In this document: one piece after another, positions 37,492-46,734 of the stretch
How positions within the stretch are numbered: position 1 is the stretch's first letter
Layout of the letters: each line of letters opens with the position of its first letter
Source of the DNA: Roseisolibacter agri
GTDB lineage: Bacteria > Gemmatimonadota > Gemmatimonadetes > Gemmatimonadales > Gemmatimonadaceae
Assembly: GCF_030159095.1 (NCBI RefSeq)
Contig: NZ_BRXS01000003.1
Location: forward strand, 496,001-560,000
Direction: 5' to 3'
DNA: 64,000 bases
Position numbers and translations under genes: made by a program
The notes under the pieces: model-generated
Seen by the model: only the letters and a program-made list of their open reading frames with translations
Told to the model about the DNA's origin: nothing
The model's database searches: none

Positions 37492-40400
37492 CTACTGTCG
37501 GATGATCACCCGCTCGGTCGCGACGCCGCCGCCACCGCCGCCGATCATCACCGCGCCGCCACCGCCGCCCAGACCCGGCATCATGCCGCCGCCGGTGAAG
37601 CTGGCGGTGCCGTTGCGGATGGAGGCGAGGTAGCGCGGCTCCAGGTACCCCGAGATGAACGGTGGGAGCTTGCGGTGCTGGTCGGCCGTCAGGAGGCCGC
37701 GGACGTGCGGGGCCACCTGCGCCAGCAGGTCGATCGAGGCGCGGCGCGCGCGGATCCAGCGGTCGTACGCGTCGTCGCGGTCGTAGCGGTCGGGGAGCGC
37801 GCCCAGCTCCTTCGTGACGGGCGCCCAGATCGAGTCGGTCTTGATCGTGAACCAGCGGTTGATCGTGGCGATGCTGTCGGCCTGCGGGCCGGTGAGCTTC
37901 AGCGAGTCCTGCTGGCGGAGGATCTGCGCCATCGGGTTCGGCACGCCGCCGCCCGCGTACATCGCGCGCAGGAACTGCTCGGGGACCTTCGTGCCCGGGA
38001 GGTAGCGGCCGCGGTCGAGCTGCTGCGTCAGCAGCTGCCGCTCGCGCGTCGGGCCGATGTCGAAGCGCATCAGCGCCGTCAGCGTCACCGGCGCGCGGAT
38101 CGCGCTGCGCGCGGGGCTCGTCTCGCCGAAGCGCTGGTTGACCTCGTAGCGGTAGCGCTGCGTCTGCGGGTCGAAGCCGCGCACGTAGAGCAGCGACTGG
38201 TCGGGGAAGAGCTGCTGCCCCCACCCCTTCAGCGAGTTCTCGCCGTTGACGAGCATGTCCGCGGCGCCGAGCGGGTTGCTGACCTGCAGCGACACCGTCG
38301 CGCGCTGCGGCATGCGGAACTTCACCGGGTTGAACGTCAGCGACAGCACCGCCGACGACGTCCACGGCCCCTGGCAGCTGTTGCGCGACGCCAGGCTGCC
38401 GATCTGCTTGCGCAGGCACTCGCGCGCCGCCTCGGGCCCGCTCGTCAGCAGCTGCTGCATCGCGGCGCCGAGCGTGGGATCGGTGGCCTTGGCGGGATCG
38501 AAGACGAACGCGCGGTCGTTGGCGTAGCCGTCGCCGTTCACGTCGCCCGCGATGGTGGGCGTGAACGGGAGCCCCGAGCGGAACGACCCGAACCAGTTCA
38601 CGCGCACCGCGTCCCAGAAGTTGTAGCCGAGCGTGTACTGCAACTGGTGGCGCGAGTCCATCGCGGAGCGCGCCCACTCGACGTCGAACGGGTTGCCGAC
38701 GGTGCTCGTGAAGCCGCGCACCTGCTCGCGCACGTTGGAGTACACGTACGCCGCGTTCCAGGTGAACTTCGTGCTGAAGCGCGTGGGCGCGAGGCGCAGC
38801 TGCAGCTGGCGGCTCTCGGAGCGCAGGTCGGAGCGCAGCTCGCCGACGCGCGCGAACTGCTGCGACACGCGGGCGTCGCGCGACGCGATGGCGCCGGTCG
38901 CCGGGAAGATGCTCGACGTCTGCACGTACACCGGGCGGCCGCCCTCGTCGGCGAGCGCGAAGCGCTGCACCGGCGTGAAGTTCAGGTCGACCGAGCCGGG
39001 CTGGTTCAGGTTGAGCGAGTACGTCCCCTCGGCCGTCAGCGAGAAGCGGTTGTCGAGGAGCGGGCCGCTCCACTGCAGGTTCGACCGCACCGACCGCGGC
39101 GCCGTGTAGCCCTTCGCGAACAGCGTCACGCTCGGCGCCGTGTTGGCGAAGAGGGAGCCCGTGGTGCCGTCGGCGCAGACGGTCGGGATGTTGCTCGCGC
39201 CCGCGGCGTACGCGGCCCAGTTGGGGATCGGCGTCGCCGCGCCGACGCAGCTGATCTGCTGCACCGCGCTGGCGAGGCCGGTGTTCTCGAGCGCGCCGCT
39301 GATGGCCTGCGTGCCCGGCAGCCCCTGGAAGACGCCGACGCCGCCGCGCACCACCGCGCGCGGGCCGCGCACCGCGCCCTCGAAGGCGGAGACCTGCGGC
39401 GCCTCGCCGAGCGTGTACGAGAAGCCGACGCGCGGGCTGAGATAGAGCTTGCTGGGGACGCGGTCGTTGCGCGTGCCGAACAGCCGCTCGATGTCGGGGT
39501 TCGCGTCGGGGCTGGCGGTGAACGCGTTGCCGTCGACGCGCAGGCCGTACTGGATCTGCAGATCCGGGCTGTAGCGGAACGCGTCGCCGAGCGACACGGC
39601 GCCGACGACCTGGCTGCCGGCGCTGGCGCGCGGCGTCAGCAGGCGGCTGTACGACGCCGGCCGGCCGGCCTGCAGGTCGGCGAGCGAGTTGTACGAGAAC
39701 GATCCGAGGTAGTTGGCGCGCTGGTCCTGGTCGTAGCCGTCGCGCCGCAGCTCGCTCGTGAGCTTCAGGCGGTGCTTGTTGTTCGCGCTGAACCAGGAGA
39801 GCTGGTTGAGGTAGCCGACGCTGGTGCTCGACTGCGTGGAGTTGAGCGCCTGGCTGCCGCCGAAGCCGAGCGTCTGCACGCCGGTGGTGCCGTCGTCGAA
39901 CGTCGAGTTGACGCGCACGCGCCCCGACGGCAGCGCGAGGAAGGGCGACATCTCGCTGCGGTTCGCGTTCAGGCCGAGCGTCGTCTCGGTGAGCACGCCG
40001 ACGCCGAAGATGGTGGCGTAGGTGCTGTGCCGCGCCTGCAGGCCGCCGTTCCAGCCGGAGCGCTCGCCGCTGTACGCGGGCACGTCCACCACGCTGCCGC
40101 CGAGCGGGCGCTGGCGGTTCCAGCTGCCGTTGAACGACAGCGTCATCGACTGGCCGCGCGTGGACGACGGCGGCGCGATGTCGATGCTCCCGAACACCGC
40201 GCCGTTGTCGCTCAGGCGATCGCTCGGCAGCCCGCCGATGCTGGTGGGGACGCTGGCCTGCCGCAGCAGCGTCGCGAGGCGCGTCGCGGAATCGGCGGCG
40301 ACGCCGGCGGCCTGCAGCCCGAGCGCGCCGGTGTTGAGCAGGTTCTGGAAGTCGTTCGCGCGCCGCCCGAGCTGGTACGACAGCGAGTAGAACGCCTGGT

Positions 40401-41262
40401 CGGGCTTGATGGGCCCCGACACCAGGCCGCCGAGCGACACGTTGGAGTACGACTGGCCGAGGGCGCGCGCGGCGCGGTCGGTCCACTGCATCTGCGGCGC
40501 GTCGACGTTGAGGCTGACGCCGCGCGTGACGAAGTTCGAGCCGCCGCGCGTGCGGAGGCTGAACTGGCCGCCGGAGAAGCCGCCGCGCGAGACGTCGTAC
40601 GGCGAGCTGGCGAGCGACGACGAGACGGCGGCGTCGCGCGGCAGGTTGCTGCCGCCGAAGTTCATGCCGTTGAGCGTCGTCTGGTTCTGGTCCGCGCCGA
40701 GGCCGAGCACCGAGAAGCCGTTGGCGCCGCCGTCCTGGCCGGGGACGAGCTGCACGCCCGGGAGCGACGCGGCCATCGCCGCGAGGTCGCCCAGCTGGTC
40801 GGCGGGGACGGTGGCGGAGGCGTTGGCGATCGCGCGCTCGGAGCCGCCGATGTCGGGCTGGAGCTGGTCGTTGCGCGAGACGCGGTCGCGCGGCGCGGTG
40901 ACGCGCATGGCGTCGAGCACCGTGCTGACGCGGGCGAGGCGCGCGTCGGCGAGGAGGATCTCCTGGTCGACGGTGCGCTTGACCTCGAAGCGGCGCTGCG
41001 CGAAGCCCACGGCCGCCACGCTGACCATGTAGTCGCCGTCGCCGCCGGGGAAGGTGATCGTGAAGCGCCCCTGGCGGTCGGTGCGCGCCGTGCGCGTGAC
41101 GTTGCCGCTGATGGACGTCGCGGAGACGACGGCGTTCTGGATGGTCTCGCCGTCGGGGCCCGTGATCTGGCCGCGGATGACGTCCACCTGCTGCGCGCGG
41201 ACGGCGGACGGCGCGACGGCCAGGGCGACCGCGACGATGGGGAGGAGAGGGCGGGGGCTCAC
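37492..41262 (-). CDS. TonB-dependent receptor with C-terminal LTxxQ extension
   Basis: A 1256-residue outer membrane receptor. Signal peptide about 1-23, then a carboxypeptidase-regulatory-like domain (VIRGQITGPDGETIQNAVVS, FTITFPGGDGDYMVSV), then a plug (about 125-240, ANASATVPADQLGDLAAM and NGFSVLGLGADQNQTTLNG), then a large barrel of about 830 residues. The last about 165 residues go past the barrel: LKLTGPQADSIATINRWF, a helical region, GLLTADQHRKLPPFI and a Gly-rich end. LTxxQ twice recalls periplasmic Spy/CpxP helices. No aromatic barrel end is at the C-terminus. GTG start 41262 is followed by the signal peptide. Substrate unknown. Confidence 0.9.
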   Translation of the reverse strand: MSPRPLLPIVAVALAVAPSAVRAQQVDVIRGQITGPDGETIQNAVVSATSISGNVTRTARTDRQGRFTITFPGGDGDYMVSVAAVGFAQRRFEVKRTVDQEILLADARLARVSTVLDAMRVTAPRDRVSRNDQLQPDIGGSERAIANASATVPADQLGDLAAMAASLPGVQLVPGQDGGANGFSVLGLGADQNQTTLNGMNFGGSNLPRDAAVSSSLASSPYDVSRGGFSGGQFSLRTRGGSNFVTRGVSLNVDAPQMQWTDRAARALGQSYSNVSLGGLVSGPIKPDQAFYSLSYQLGRRANDFQNLLNTGALGLQAAGVAADSATRLATLLRQASVPTSIGGLPSDRLSDNGAVFGSIDIAPPSSTRGQSMTLSFNGSWNRQRPLGGSVVDVPAYSGERSGWNGGLQARHSTYATIFGVGVLTETTLGLNANRSEMSPFLALPSGRVRVNSTFDDGTTGVQTLGFGGSQALNSTQSSTSVGYLNQLSWFSANNKHRLKLTSELRRDGYDQDQRANYLGSFSYNSLADLQAGRPASYSRLLTPRASAGSQVVGAVSLGDAFRYSPDLQIQYGLRVDGNAFTASPDANPDIERLFGTRNDRVPSKLYLSPRVGFSYTLGEAPQVSAFEGAVRGPRAVVRGGVGVFQGLPGTQAISGALENTGLASAVQQISCVGAATPIPNWAAYAAGASNIPTVCADGTTGSLFANTAPSVTLFAKGYTAPRSVRSNLQWSGPLLDNRFSLTAEGTYSLNLNQPGSVDLNFTPVQRFALADEGGRPVYVQTSSIFPATGAIASRDARVSQQFARVGELRSDLRSESRQLQLRLAPTRFSTKFTWNAAYVYSNVREQVRGFTSTVGNPFDVEWARSAMDSRHQLQYTLGYNFWDAVRVNWFGSFRSGLPFTPTIAGDVNGDGYANDRAFVFDPAKATDPTLGAAMQQLLTSGPEAARECLRKQIGSLASRNSCQGPWTSSAVLSLTFNPVKFRMPQRATVSLQVSNPLGAADMLVNGENSLKGWGQQLFPDQSLLYVRGFDPQTQRYRYEVNQRFGETSPARSAIRAPVTLTALMRFDIGPTRERQLLTQQLDRGRYLPGTKVPEQFLRAMYAGGGVPNPMAQILRQQDSLKLTGPQADSIATINRWFTIKTDSIWAPVTKELGALPDRYDRDDAYDRWIRARRASIDLLAQVAPHVRGLLTADQHRKLPPFISGYLEPRYLASIRNGTASFTGGGMMPGLGGGGGAVMIGGGGGGVATERVIIRQ

Positions 41263-41422
41263 GACGGTTCGGCGCGGGAGGGATGGGCGACCGGCACGAC
41301 GACGGCACGACGACGCCGCCTCGCCGGTGGGGCCGGCGGGCGCTCGGGGTTTGACCCATGGCGGCCGGGAAGGGTTGTCGCCTCCCCGGGCCGGGTCCGA
41401 CCGGGCCGCGGAGCCCTACGGA

Positions 41423-41452
41423 TTGGACGCGCCCCGCGCTGCGCCGTACTCT
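41423..41452 (+). promoter_or_regulatory. Promoter of the MBL hydrolase gene, probably leaderless
   Basis: -35 TTGGAC at 41423-41428, an 18-bp spacer and -10 TACTCT at 41447-41452. The ATG is at 41460, 7 nt after the -10 box, so the transcript would start at the initiation codon. Confidence 0.5.
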
Positions 41453-41459
41453 AGCGCGC

Positions 41460-42533
41460 ATGCCGCTCTCCGACTGGACCCGCGCGCTGGGGGCCGCGCC
41501 CACGGGCGAGCGGCTGGCCCGCATCCAGGCCTCGCCGCACTGGCGCGACGGCGTCTTCCAGAACCCGATCCCCACCCGGAAGACGCTCCCCGGCACGATG
41601 GGCCAGACGCTCCGGCGCCAGCTCGGCGGGCCGGAGCAGCGGGTGCCGCCGGGTCCCCTGCCGGTCGTCGACCGGGTGAAGGAGACGCTCGCCGTGCTGC
41701 CGCGCTCGGGGCTGCGGGCGACCTGGCTGGGCCACTCGACGATGGTGCTGGAGATGGACGGGCACCGGCTGCTGGTCGATCCGGTGTGGGCGGAGCGCGT
41801 GTCGCCGTGGCAGCGCGTGGGGCCGAAGCGCTTCCACCGGCCACCGGTGTCGATCGGCGGGCTGCCGCCGATGGACGTGGTGCTGATCACGCACGACCAC
41901 TACGACCACCTGGACATGGGGGCGGTGCAGGCGCTGGCCGCCAACCGTGCGCAGGCGAAGGCGCGCTTCGTGGTGCCGCTGGGCGTGGGCGCGCACCTCG
42001 AGCGGTGGGGCGTGTCGCCCAAGCGGATCACGGAGCTGGACTGGCACGAGAGCGCGGACGTCGGCGCGCTGACGCTGACGGCGACGCCGGCGCGGCACTT
42101 CTCGGGACGCGGGCTGCGCGACGGCGACCGGACGCTGTGGGCGTCGTTCGTGATCGACGGGCCGTCGCACCGCGTCTTCCACAGCGGCGACTCGGGGCCG
42201 TGGGACGGCTTCTCGGAGGTCGGCGCGACGCACGGCCCGTTCGACCTGACGATGGTGAAGATCGGCGCCTACGGGCCGACGTGGCCGGACATCCACCTCG
42301 ATCCGGAGCAGGCGGTGGCGACGCACGTCGCGCTGCGTGGGAAGCTGCTGCTGCCGATCCACTGGGGGACGTTCAACCTCGCGTTCCACGCGTGGGACGA
42401 GCCCGCGGAGCGCGTGGTGGCCGCGGCGCGCGCGGCGGAGGTGGCGCTGGTGATGCCGCGCCCGGGCGAGTCGATCGAGCCGTGCGAGCCGCCGCCGGTG
42501 AGCGAGTGGTGGCGGGCGGTGCGGGCGCGATGA
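41460..42533 (+). CDS. MBL-fold metal-dependent hydrolase (NAPE-PLD/UlaG-like)
   Basis: A 357-residue metallo-beta-lactamase-fold enzyme. The metal motif is THDHYDHLD (HxHxDH). Others are WLGHSTMVLEM near the start, HFSGRGLRD and the HSGDSGPWDGF segment (His, Asp), and PIHWGTFNLAFH. This layout matches the NAPE-PLD / RomA-type phosphodiesterase-like branch. It has no signal peptide. It is divergent from the TonB receptor and converges with the gene at 42744, with a nested palindrome between them. The predicted promoter places the start codon at the RNA 5' end. Confidence 0.92.
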   Translation: MPLSDWTRALGAAPTGERLARIQASPHWRDGVFQNPIPTRKTLPGTMGQTLRRQLGGPEQRVPPGPLPVVDRVKETLAVLPRSGLRATWLGHSTMVLEMDGHRLLVDPVWAERVSPWQRVGPKRFHRPPVSIGGLPPMDVVLITHDHYDHLDMGAVQALAANRAQAKARFVVPLGVGAHLERWGVSPKRITELDWHESADVGALTLTATPARHFSGRGLRDGDRTLWASFVIDGPSHRVFHSGDSGPWDGFSEVGATHGPFDLTMVKIGAYGPTWPDIHLDPEQAVATHVALRGKLLLPIHWGTFNLAFHAWDEPAERVVAAARAAEVALVMPRPGESIEPCEPPPVSEWWRAVRAR

Positions 42534-42540
42534 GCTGACG

Positions 42541-42739
42541 GCTGCGTGCTGCGTGGCGTGCGCCGTCGCGCCGGACCCGGACTGCTTTAGACAGGATTAC
42601 AACGGATTAGACGGACAAGATCGGATTTCTCTCCATGTGGCGGTGAGGCGCCGTGCGCCGCCAGGAGCGTACATCCGATCTTGTCCGTTCAATCCGTCCA
42701 ATCCTGTCAGAGCCGTTCGTAGTTCACGCAGCACGCAGC
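42541..42739. repeat. Nested palindrome: class D arms around class E palindrome
   Basis: Outer arms GCTGCGTGCTGCGTG (42541-42555) and its complement (42725-42739), the same repeat as class D. Inside lies a separate palindrome at about 42590-42708: GACAGGATTACAACGGATT with the complementary arm on the right, and a GC-rich loop. Only 7 bp and 4 bp separate it from the stops of the two convergent genes. Confidence 0.85.
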
Positions 42740-42743
42740 TCCA

Positions 42744-43868
42744 CTACGACTGCTGTGCGTCGCGCGCCTCCTGCGCCGCGCGCAAGCGATCGCGCACCGC
42801 GTCCGGCACGAGCAGGTCGTCCGCGATCGCGCCCACCTCCTCCTCGTCGCGCCAGCGCTCGGTCAGCGCGTCCGCGTGCGCCTCGAGCGCGATCTGCTCC
42901 AGCTCCTCGGTCACCGCCATCTCGAGCGCGAGACGGCGCTCCGGCGTCTCGGCGAGGAGGCGGCGCATGTGGCCGTCGACGACGACGTGCTCCCACGGCC
43001 GCAGCGGCGTGCGCTGCCGCGCGACGCGCGCGCTCGCCTTGCGCTGCCGCCGCGTGCCGCGTGCGACGGGCGGCTCCGGGTTGCCAGCCCTGCGCGCCGC
43101 GGCCTCCAGATCGCGGACCGCCGCGTCCTCGGCGTACCCCACGCGGGCCAGCGCGTCCGTCAGCGACGCGCTCGCGCAGTCCGCGCCGTTGATGCGCGGC
43201 AGCAGCCGGACCAGCAGCCCCGCCGCGTCGCGTCCGCGCAGCCGCAGCTCGCCGCCGACCATGCGCGGCACCACGAGCGTCGGCTGCCCGGTCGCGTCGT
43301 CGACCGCGAAGTGGATCTCGGCGAGCTGGTAGCCCCACAGCAGGTGCCGGCCGCCCGCGTGCGGGATCGTCGCCCACAGCCGCGGCGGGCGCGCCCAGAA
43401 CCACGCGAACGCGAAGCCGACGAGGAGCGTGACGTACACGCCCACCTGCGGCGCATGCGTGTCCATCGCCGCGCGCACGCCGAGCAGCAGCGCGAGCACC
43501 GCGAGCGCGAGCGCGGTCCACCGGAGGAGCCACTGGCGCGCCTGCAGCCGCCGGCCGTAGCGCCAGTTGGCGATGTCCGCGTCCGGCATCCCGCCGACGC
43601 GCAGCAGCTCCAGCCCCGAGCGCGTGCGCGCCAGCGCGAGCGTCGCGCCGCCGCCGCGCGTCTCCGCCGCCAGCGCGAGCGCCTCGCACTCGGCCAGCGC
43701 CTCCCAGCGCGACTCGATGGGCGTGAGGTTCCACTGCGCGCAGCGCCGGCACACGACCCACAGGCGCCCCGCGACGGTGTCGAACGCGAGGCGCCGGCCC
43801 ACGCGCAGGTGGGGCACCTCGTCGTTCGTGCCGAGCGCGCGCTCGCAGCGCAGGCAGGTGGCGTACAC
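42744..43868 (-). CDS. Zinc-ribbon membrane protein, hypothetical
   Basis: A 374-residue protein. The N-terminus has a zinc ribbon, Cys5-x-x-Cys8 and Cys40-x-x-Cys43. Two membrane helices follow at about 116-132 and 140-160 (LLRWTALALAVLALLLGV, YVTLLVGFAFAWFW). The rest is cytosolic: a beta-rich part (HFAVDDATGQPTLVVPRMVGG), a basic linker (TRRQRKASARVARQR) and a charged helical end. It starts 16 bp after the YCII gene's stop and is probably the last gene of the DGPF/sigma operon. No family recognised. Confidence 0.72.
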   Translation of the reverse strand: MYATCLRCERALGTNDEVPHLRVGRRLAFDTVAGRLWVVCRRCAQWNLTPIESRWEALAECEALALAAETRGGGATLALARTRSGLELLRVGGMPDADIANWRYGRRLQARQWLLRWTALALAVLALLLGVRAAMDTHAPQVGVYVTLLVGFAFAWFWARPPRLWATIPHAGGRHLLWGYQLAEIHFAVDDATGQPTLVVPRMVGGELRLRGRDAAGLLVRLLPRINGADCASASLTDALARVGYAEDAAVRDLEAAARRAGNPEPPVARGTRRQRKASARVARQRTPLRPWEHVVVDGHMRRLLAETPERRLALEMAVTEELEQIALEAHADALTERWRDEEEVGAIADDLLVPDAVRDRLRAAQEARDAQQS

Positions 43869-43884
43869 GCGCGTCGGGCGCGTG

Positions 43885-44283
43885 CTACGGCGCCGCCGGC
43901 GCCGCCGGCGCGCCCACGCGCTCGCGCACCGCGCCGACGTCCGCCACCGCGCGCACCTCGACGCAGCCGGTGCGCGCCCACGGGAACTCGGCCGCGATGC
44001 GCAGCGCCTCCTCCATGTCGGCGGCCTCGATCAGGTTGAAGCCGCCGAGGACCTCCTTCGTCTCGGCGTACGGGCCGTCGAGCGCGGTGAGGCGGCCGTT
44101 GCGGATGCGCACCGCCTTCGCGGTCGTCGGGTCGGCGAGCATCTGCGTGTCGAGCAGCCGGCCGTCGCGCCGCATGTCGTCGGCGTGCGCGAGGCAGTCG
44201 CGCATCATCGCGTCGGCCTCGCCGTCGGGGAGCGCGTCCAGGAGCGCGCGGTCGGTGTAGATCAGGAGCACGAACTGCGGCAT
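43885..44283 (-). CDS. YCII-related (DGPF-type) protein
   Basis: A 132-residue YCII-like ferredoxin-fold protein with the core LDGPYAETKEVLGGFNLIE (the DGPF/DGPY motif) and a fully conserved N-terminal strand (FVLLIYTDRALLDA). It follows the YaiI gene by 26 bp and, with a second DGPF gene at 46044, brackets the ECF42 sigma factor. These proteins are typical partners of ECF42 sigma factors; the biochemical role is unknown. Confidence 0.88.
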   Translation of the reverse strand: MPQFVLLIYTDRALLDALPDGEADAMMRDCLAHADDMRRDGRLLDTQMLADPTTAKAVRIRNGRLTALDGPYAETKEVLGGFNLIEAADMEEALRIAAEFPWARTGCVEVRAVADVGAVRERVGAPAAPAAP

Positions 44284-44309
44284 GTCGGGGCCTCGTCGGA
44301 TCGGGTCTG

Positions 44310-44780
44310 TCAGGGAGCGGGGCGCTGGCGGCGCAGCGCGCGGGTGAGCGCGCGGTCGAGCGCGTTCGAGAACGCCTGCTTCTCGCGTGGACCATACGCC
44401 GCATGGCCGCCGGTCTCCACCCCCGCCCCGCGCAGCCCGTCCATGAAGTTGCGCACCGACAGCCGCTCGCCGATGCTCTCGGCCGTGTACTCCTCGCCGC
44501 GCGGGTCGATCACGACGACGCCGTTGGGCACGAGCAGCGCCGCGAGCGGGATGTCGGCCGTCACCGCGACGTCGCCCGCGACCGCGTGCTCCACGATGTA
44601 GCGGTCGGCGACGTCGGGCCCGCCGTCCACGCGCACCGCCGTCACGTGCGCGTAGCCGAGTGGGAGCAGGATGCGCTGGTTGGCGACGAGGACGGTGTCG
44701 AGCTTCAGCCGCTCGGCCGCCCGCAGGCAGACGTCCTTCACGTCGCGCGGCGCCGCGTCGGCGTCGATCCAGAGCTTCAT
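44310..44780 (-). CDS. yaiI: YaiI/YqxD family (UPF0178) protein
   Basis: A 156-residue UPF0178 protein: [17 protein letters not shown] at the start, then [21 protein letters not shown] and [11 protein letters not shown]. It has a PIN-like nuclease fold with acidic residues (Asp6, Asp8 and later Asp). Its start overlaps the sigma-factor stop (ATGA), an unusual partner for this family, so it is translated with ECF42. The molecular function is not established. Confidence 0.9.
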   Translation of the reverse strand: MKLWIDADAAPRDVKDVCLRAAERLKLDTVLVANQRILLPLGYAHVTAVRVDGGPDVADRYIVEHAVAGDVAVTADIPLAALLVPNGVVVIDPRGEEYTAESIGERLSVRNFMDGLRGAGVETGGHAAYGPREKQAFSNALDRALTRALRRQRPAP

Positions 44781-46036
44781 CGGGAATTCAGCGAGGGAGT
44801 CAGGCGCGCCGCACGCGCCAGCAGGTAGTCGCGCTCGGGCGCGCTCGCGGTGCGCGAGGCGGCGGCGCGGTAGTGCGCGACGGCGCGCGCGGGATCGCCC
44901 GCACGCTCGTGCAGGTGCGCGCGCACCGCGTCCAGCCGGTAGTGGCCGGCCAGCCGTGCGTCCGCGTCGAGCGCGCGGAGCTGCTCCAATCCGACCTCAG
45001 GGCCGTGCACCATCGCGGCGGCGATCGCGCGGCTCAGCGCGACCATCGGGTTGTCGGACAGCCGCTCCAGCAGCTGGTAGAGCGCGAGGATCTGGGGCCA
45101 GTCGGTGTCCTCCGCGCGCGGCGCCTCGTCGTGCACCGCCGCGATGGCCGCCTGCAGCCCGTAGGGGCCGACGGGCCCGCGTGCCATCACGCCCTCCACC
45201 AGCGCCACGCCCTCGTCGATCAGCGCGCGGCTCCACAGCGCGCGATCCTGCTCGTCGAGCGGGATCAGCTCTCCGTGCGGGCCCGTGCGCGCGGCGCGGC
45301 GCGCGTCCGTGAGCAGCATCAGCGCGAGCAGCCCCGCGACCTCGCCATCATCGGGCAACAGCGCATGCAGCGCGCGCGTCAGCCGGATCGCCTCGTCGGA
45401 GAGGTCGGTGCGGTGGAGGCCCGGCCCGCTCGTGCTGGCGTAGCCCTCGTTGAAGATCAGATACAGCACGTGCAGCACCGCGCCCAATCGCGCGGCGCGC
45501 TCGACGTCCGTCGGCAGCGTGAACGGCACGCCCGACGCGCGGATGCTCGCCTTCGCGCGGCTGATGCGCTGCGCCATCGTCGCCTCGGGGACGAGGAACG
45601 CGCTCGCGATCTCCGCGGTCGTGAGGCCGCCCACCGCGCGCAGCGTGAGCGCGATCGCCGACGGCGGCGTGAGCGCCGGATGGCAGCACATGAAGAGCAG
45701 CACCAGCGTGTCGTCCTGCTCGACGCCGAGGTCCGCGTCGCGCGGCGGGACGAAGGGCTCGGTGGCCGCACGCTCGGCGGCGACGGCGTCCTCGCGGCGG
45801 CGGCGCGCGACCTCGGCGCGCACGTGGTCGGCGAGGCGCCGCATGGCGACCTGGTACAGCCAGCCGCGCGGGTTGGTGGGGACGCCCGCGACGGGCCACT
45901 GCTGCGCCGCGGCGATGAGCGCCTCCTGCACCGCGTCCTCGGCGTCGGCGAAGTCGCCGTGGCGCCGCGCCACCACGCCCAGCACCTGCGGCGCGAGCTC
46001 GCGCAGCAGGCGGTGGGTGGCATCGGGTGCGGTCAC
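44777..46036 (-). CDS. ECF42-type RNA polymerase sigma factor with C-terminal extension
   Basis: A 419-residue sigma-70 family protein. Region sigma-2 contains [16 protein letters not shown] and sigma-4 [20 protein letters not shown] with RISRAKASI. The C-terminal about 220 residues (from [15 protein letters not shown] onwards) form the TPR-like helical extension of the ECF42 group, which has no anti-sigma factor and pairs with DGPF/YCII proteins. Here a DGPF gene lies 7 bp upstream, YaiI overlaps its stop and a second YCII gene follows. The signal sensed is unknown. Confidence 0.93.
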   Translation of the reverse strand: MTAPDATHRLLRELAPQVLGVVARRHGDFADAEDAVQEALIAAAQQWPVAGVPTNPRGWLYQVAMRRLADHVRAEVARRRREDAVAAERAATEPFVPPRDADLGVEQDDTLVLLFMCCHPALTPPSAIALTLRAVGGLTTAEIASAFLVPEATMAQRISRAKASIRASGVPFTLPTDVERAARLGAVLHVLYLIFNEGYASTSGPGLHRTDLSDEAIRLTRALHALLPDDGEVAGLLALMLLTDARRAARTGPHGELIPLDEQDRALWSRALIDEGVALVEGVMARGPVGPYGLQAAIAAVHDEAPRAEDTDWPQILALYQLLERLSDNPMVALSRAIAAAMVHGPEVGLEQLRALDADARLAGHYRLDAVRAHLHERAGDPARAVAHYRAAASRTASAPERDYLLARAARLTPSLNSR

Positions 46037-46043
46037 GCGGTGC

Positions 46044-46439
46044 TCACGCGTCCGGGAGCGGGCCGCTCATGACCTGGCGCACCTCGATCGGCATGTTGAG
46101 CGGCACGCCGCCGGGGCCGGGCGCGGCGGAGGCCTGCGCGGCCAGCGCGTACGCGCGCTCCGGGCTGTCGACGTCCACGATCCACCAGCCGGCGAGGAAC
46201 TCCTTGGTCTCGGGGAACGGCCCGTCGGTGACGGGCGCGCCGTCCTTCCCCGCGCGCACCAGCTTCGCCGCGCCCGGCGGCGCGAGCCCCTCGGCGCCCA
46301 CGAACTCGCCCGCCTCGGTGAGCTGCCTGTTGAAGCGGTGCATGAAGGCGATGTGCGCCTGGAAGTCCTCGGGCGACCAGTCGTTGATCCGGTAGCCGCC
46401 GTCGCCGCGCGGGGCGTGCATCATCATGATGAAGCGCAT
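46044..46439 (-). CDS. DGPF/YCII-related protein, ECF42 partner
   Basis: A 131-residue YCII-like protein with the classic VTDGPFPETKEFLAGWWI motif. It starts at ATG 46439 (MRFIMMMHAP), with the upstream in-frame ATG 46496 rejected as adding a non-conserved leader. It is the first gene of the operon and ends 7 bp before the ECF42 start, the standard order for this pair. Confidence 0.9.
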   Translation of the reverse strand: MRFIMMMHAPRGDGGYRINDWSPEDFQAHIAFMHRFNRQLTEAGEFVGAEGLAPPGAAKLVRAGKDGAPVTDGPFPETKEFLAGWWIVDVDSPERAYALAAQASAAPGPGGVPLNMPIEVRQVMSGPLPDA

Positions 46440-46551
46440 GGGACAGTCTCCGCTGAAGGGGGATGCGGCGCCGATCATGTGCGACGACGCCTGCATGGAG
46501 TAGTCGGAGCCGGCCGCGCGCGCTCGACATCGGGGCGCGCGGCGGGTGGAC

Positions 46552-46734
46552 TCACTCGTCGCCCGCGGCGGGCATGCCGCCGAAGTTCGGGTTCTTGCGG
46601 CTCCCCTTCTTCGGCGGCGCGTCGGCCGGGCGCTTGGGCGCGGCGCCCTTCTTCGGCTTCCCGCGCGGATGCGCGTCGCGCGCCGCCGGCCCGCTCGTGT
46701 CCCTGCGCTTGCGCCCGCCCTTGCCTCCCTTCAT
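46552..46734 (-). CDS. Small basic Lys/Arg-rich protein
   Basis: A 60-residue, strongly basic protein (MKGGKGGRKRRDTSGPAARD..., then KPKKGAAPKRPADAPPKKG) with no hydrophobic core and probably disordered. GAGGAG lies 5 bp before the ATG. Its composition suggests nucleic-acid binding, like histone-H1-type or ribosome-associated small proteins. No homologue recognised; the good ribosome binding site is the best evidence that it is real. Confidence 0.5.
   Translation of the reverse strand: MKGGKGGRKRRDTSGPAARDAHPRGKPKKGAAPKRPADAPPKKGSRKNPNFGGMPAAGDE

Noticed and set aside
37324-41454. 1376-codon plus-strand frame opposite the TonB receptor
   Set aside because: Arg/Ala/Val-rich antisense shadow of a receptor with obvious signal peptide, plug and barrel.
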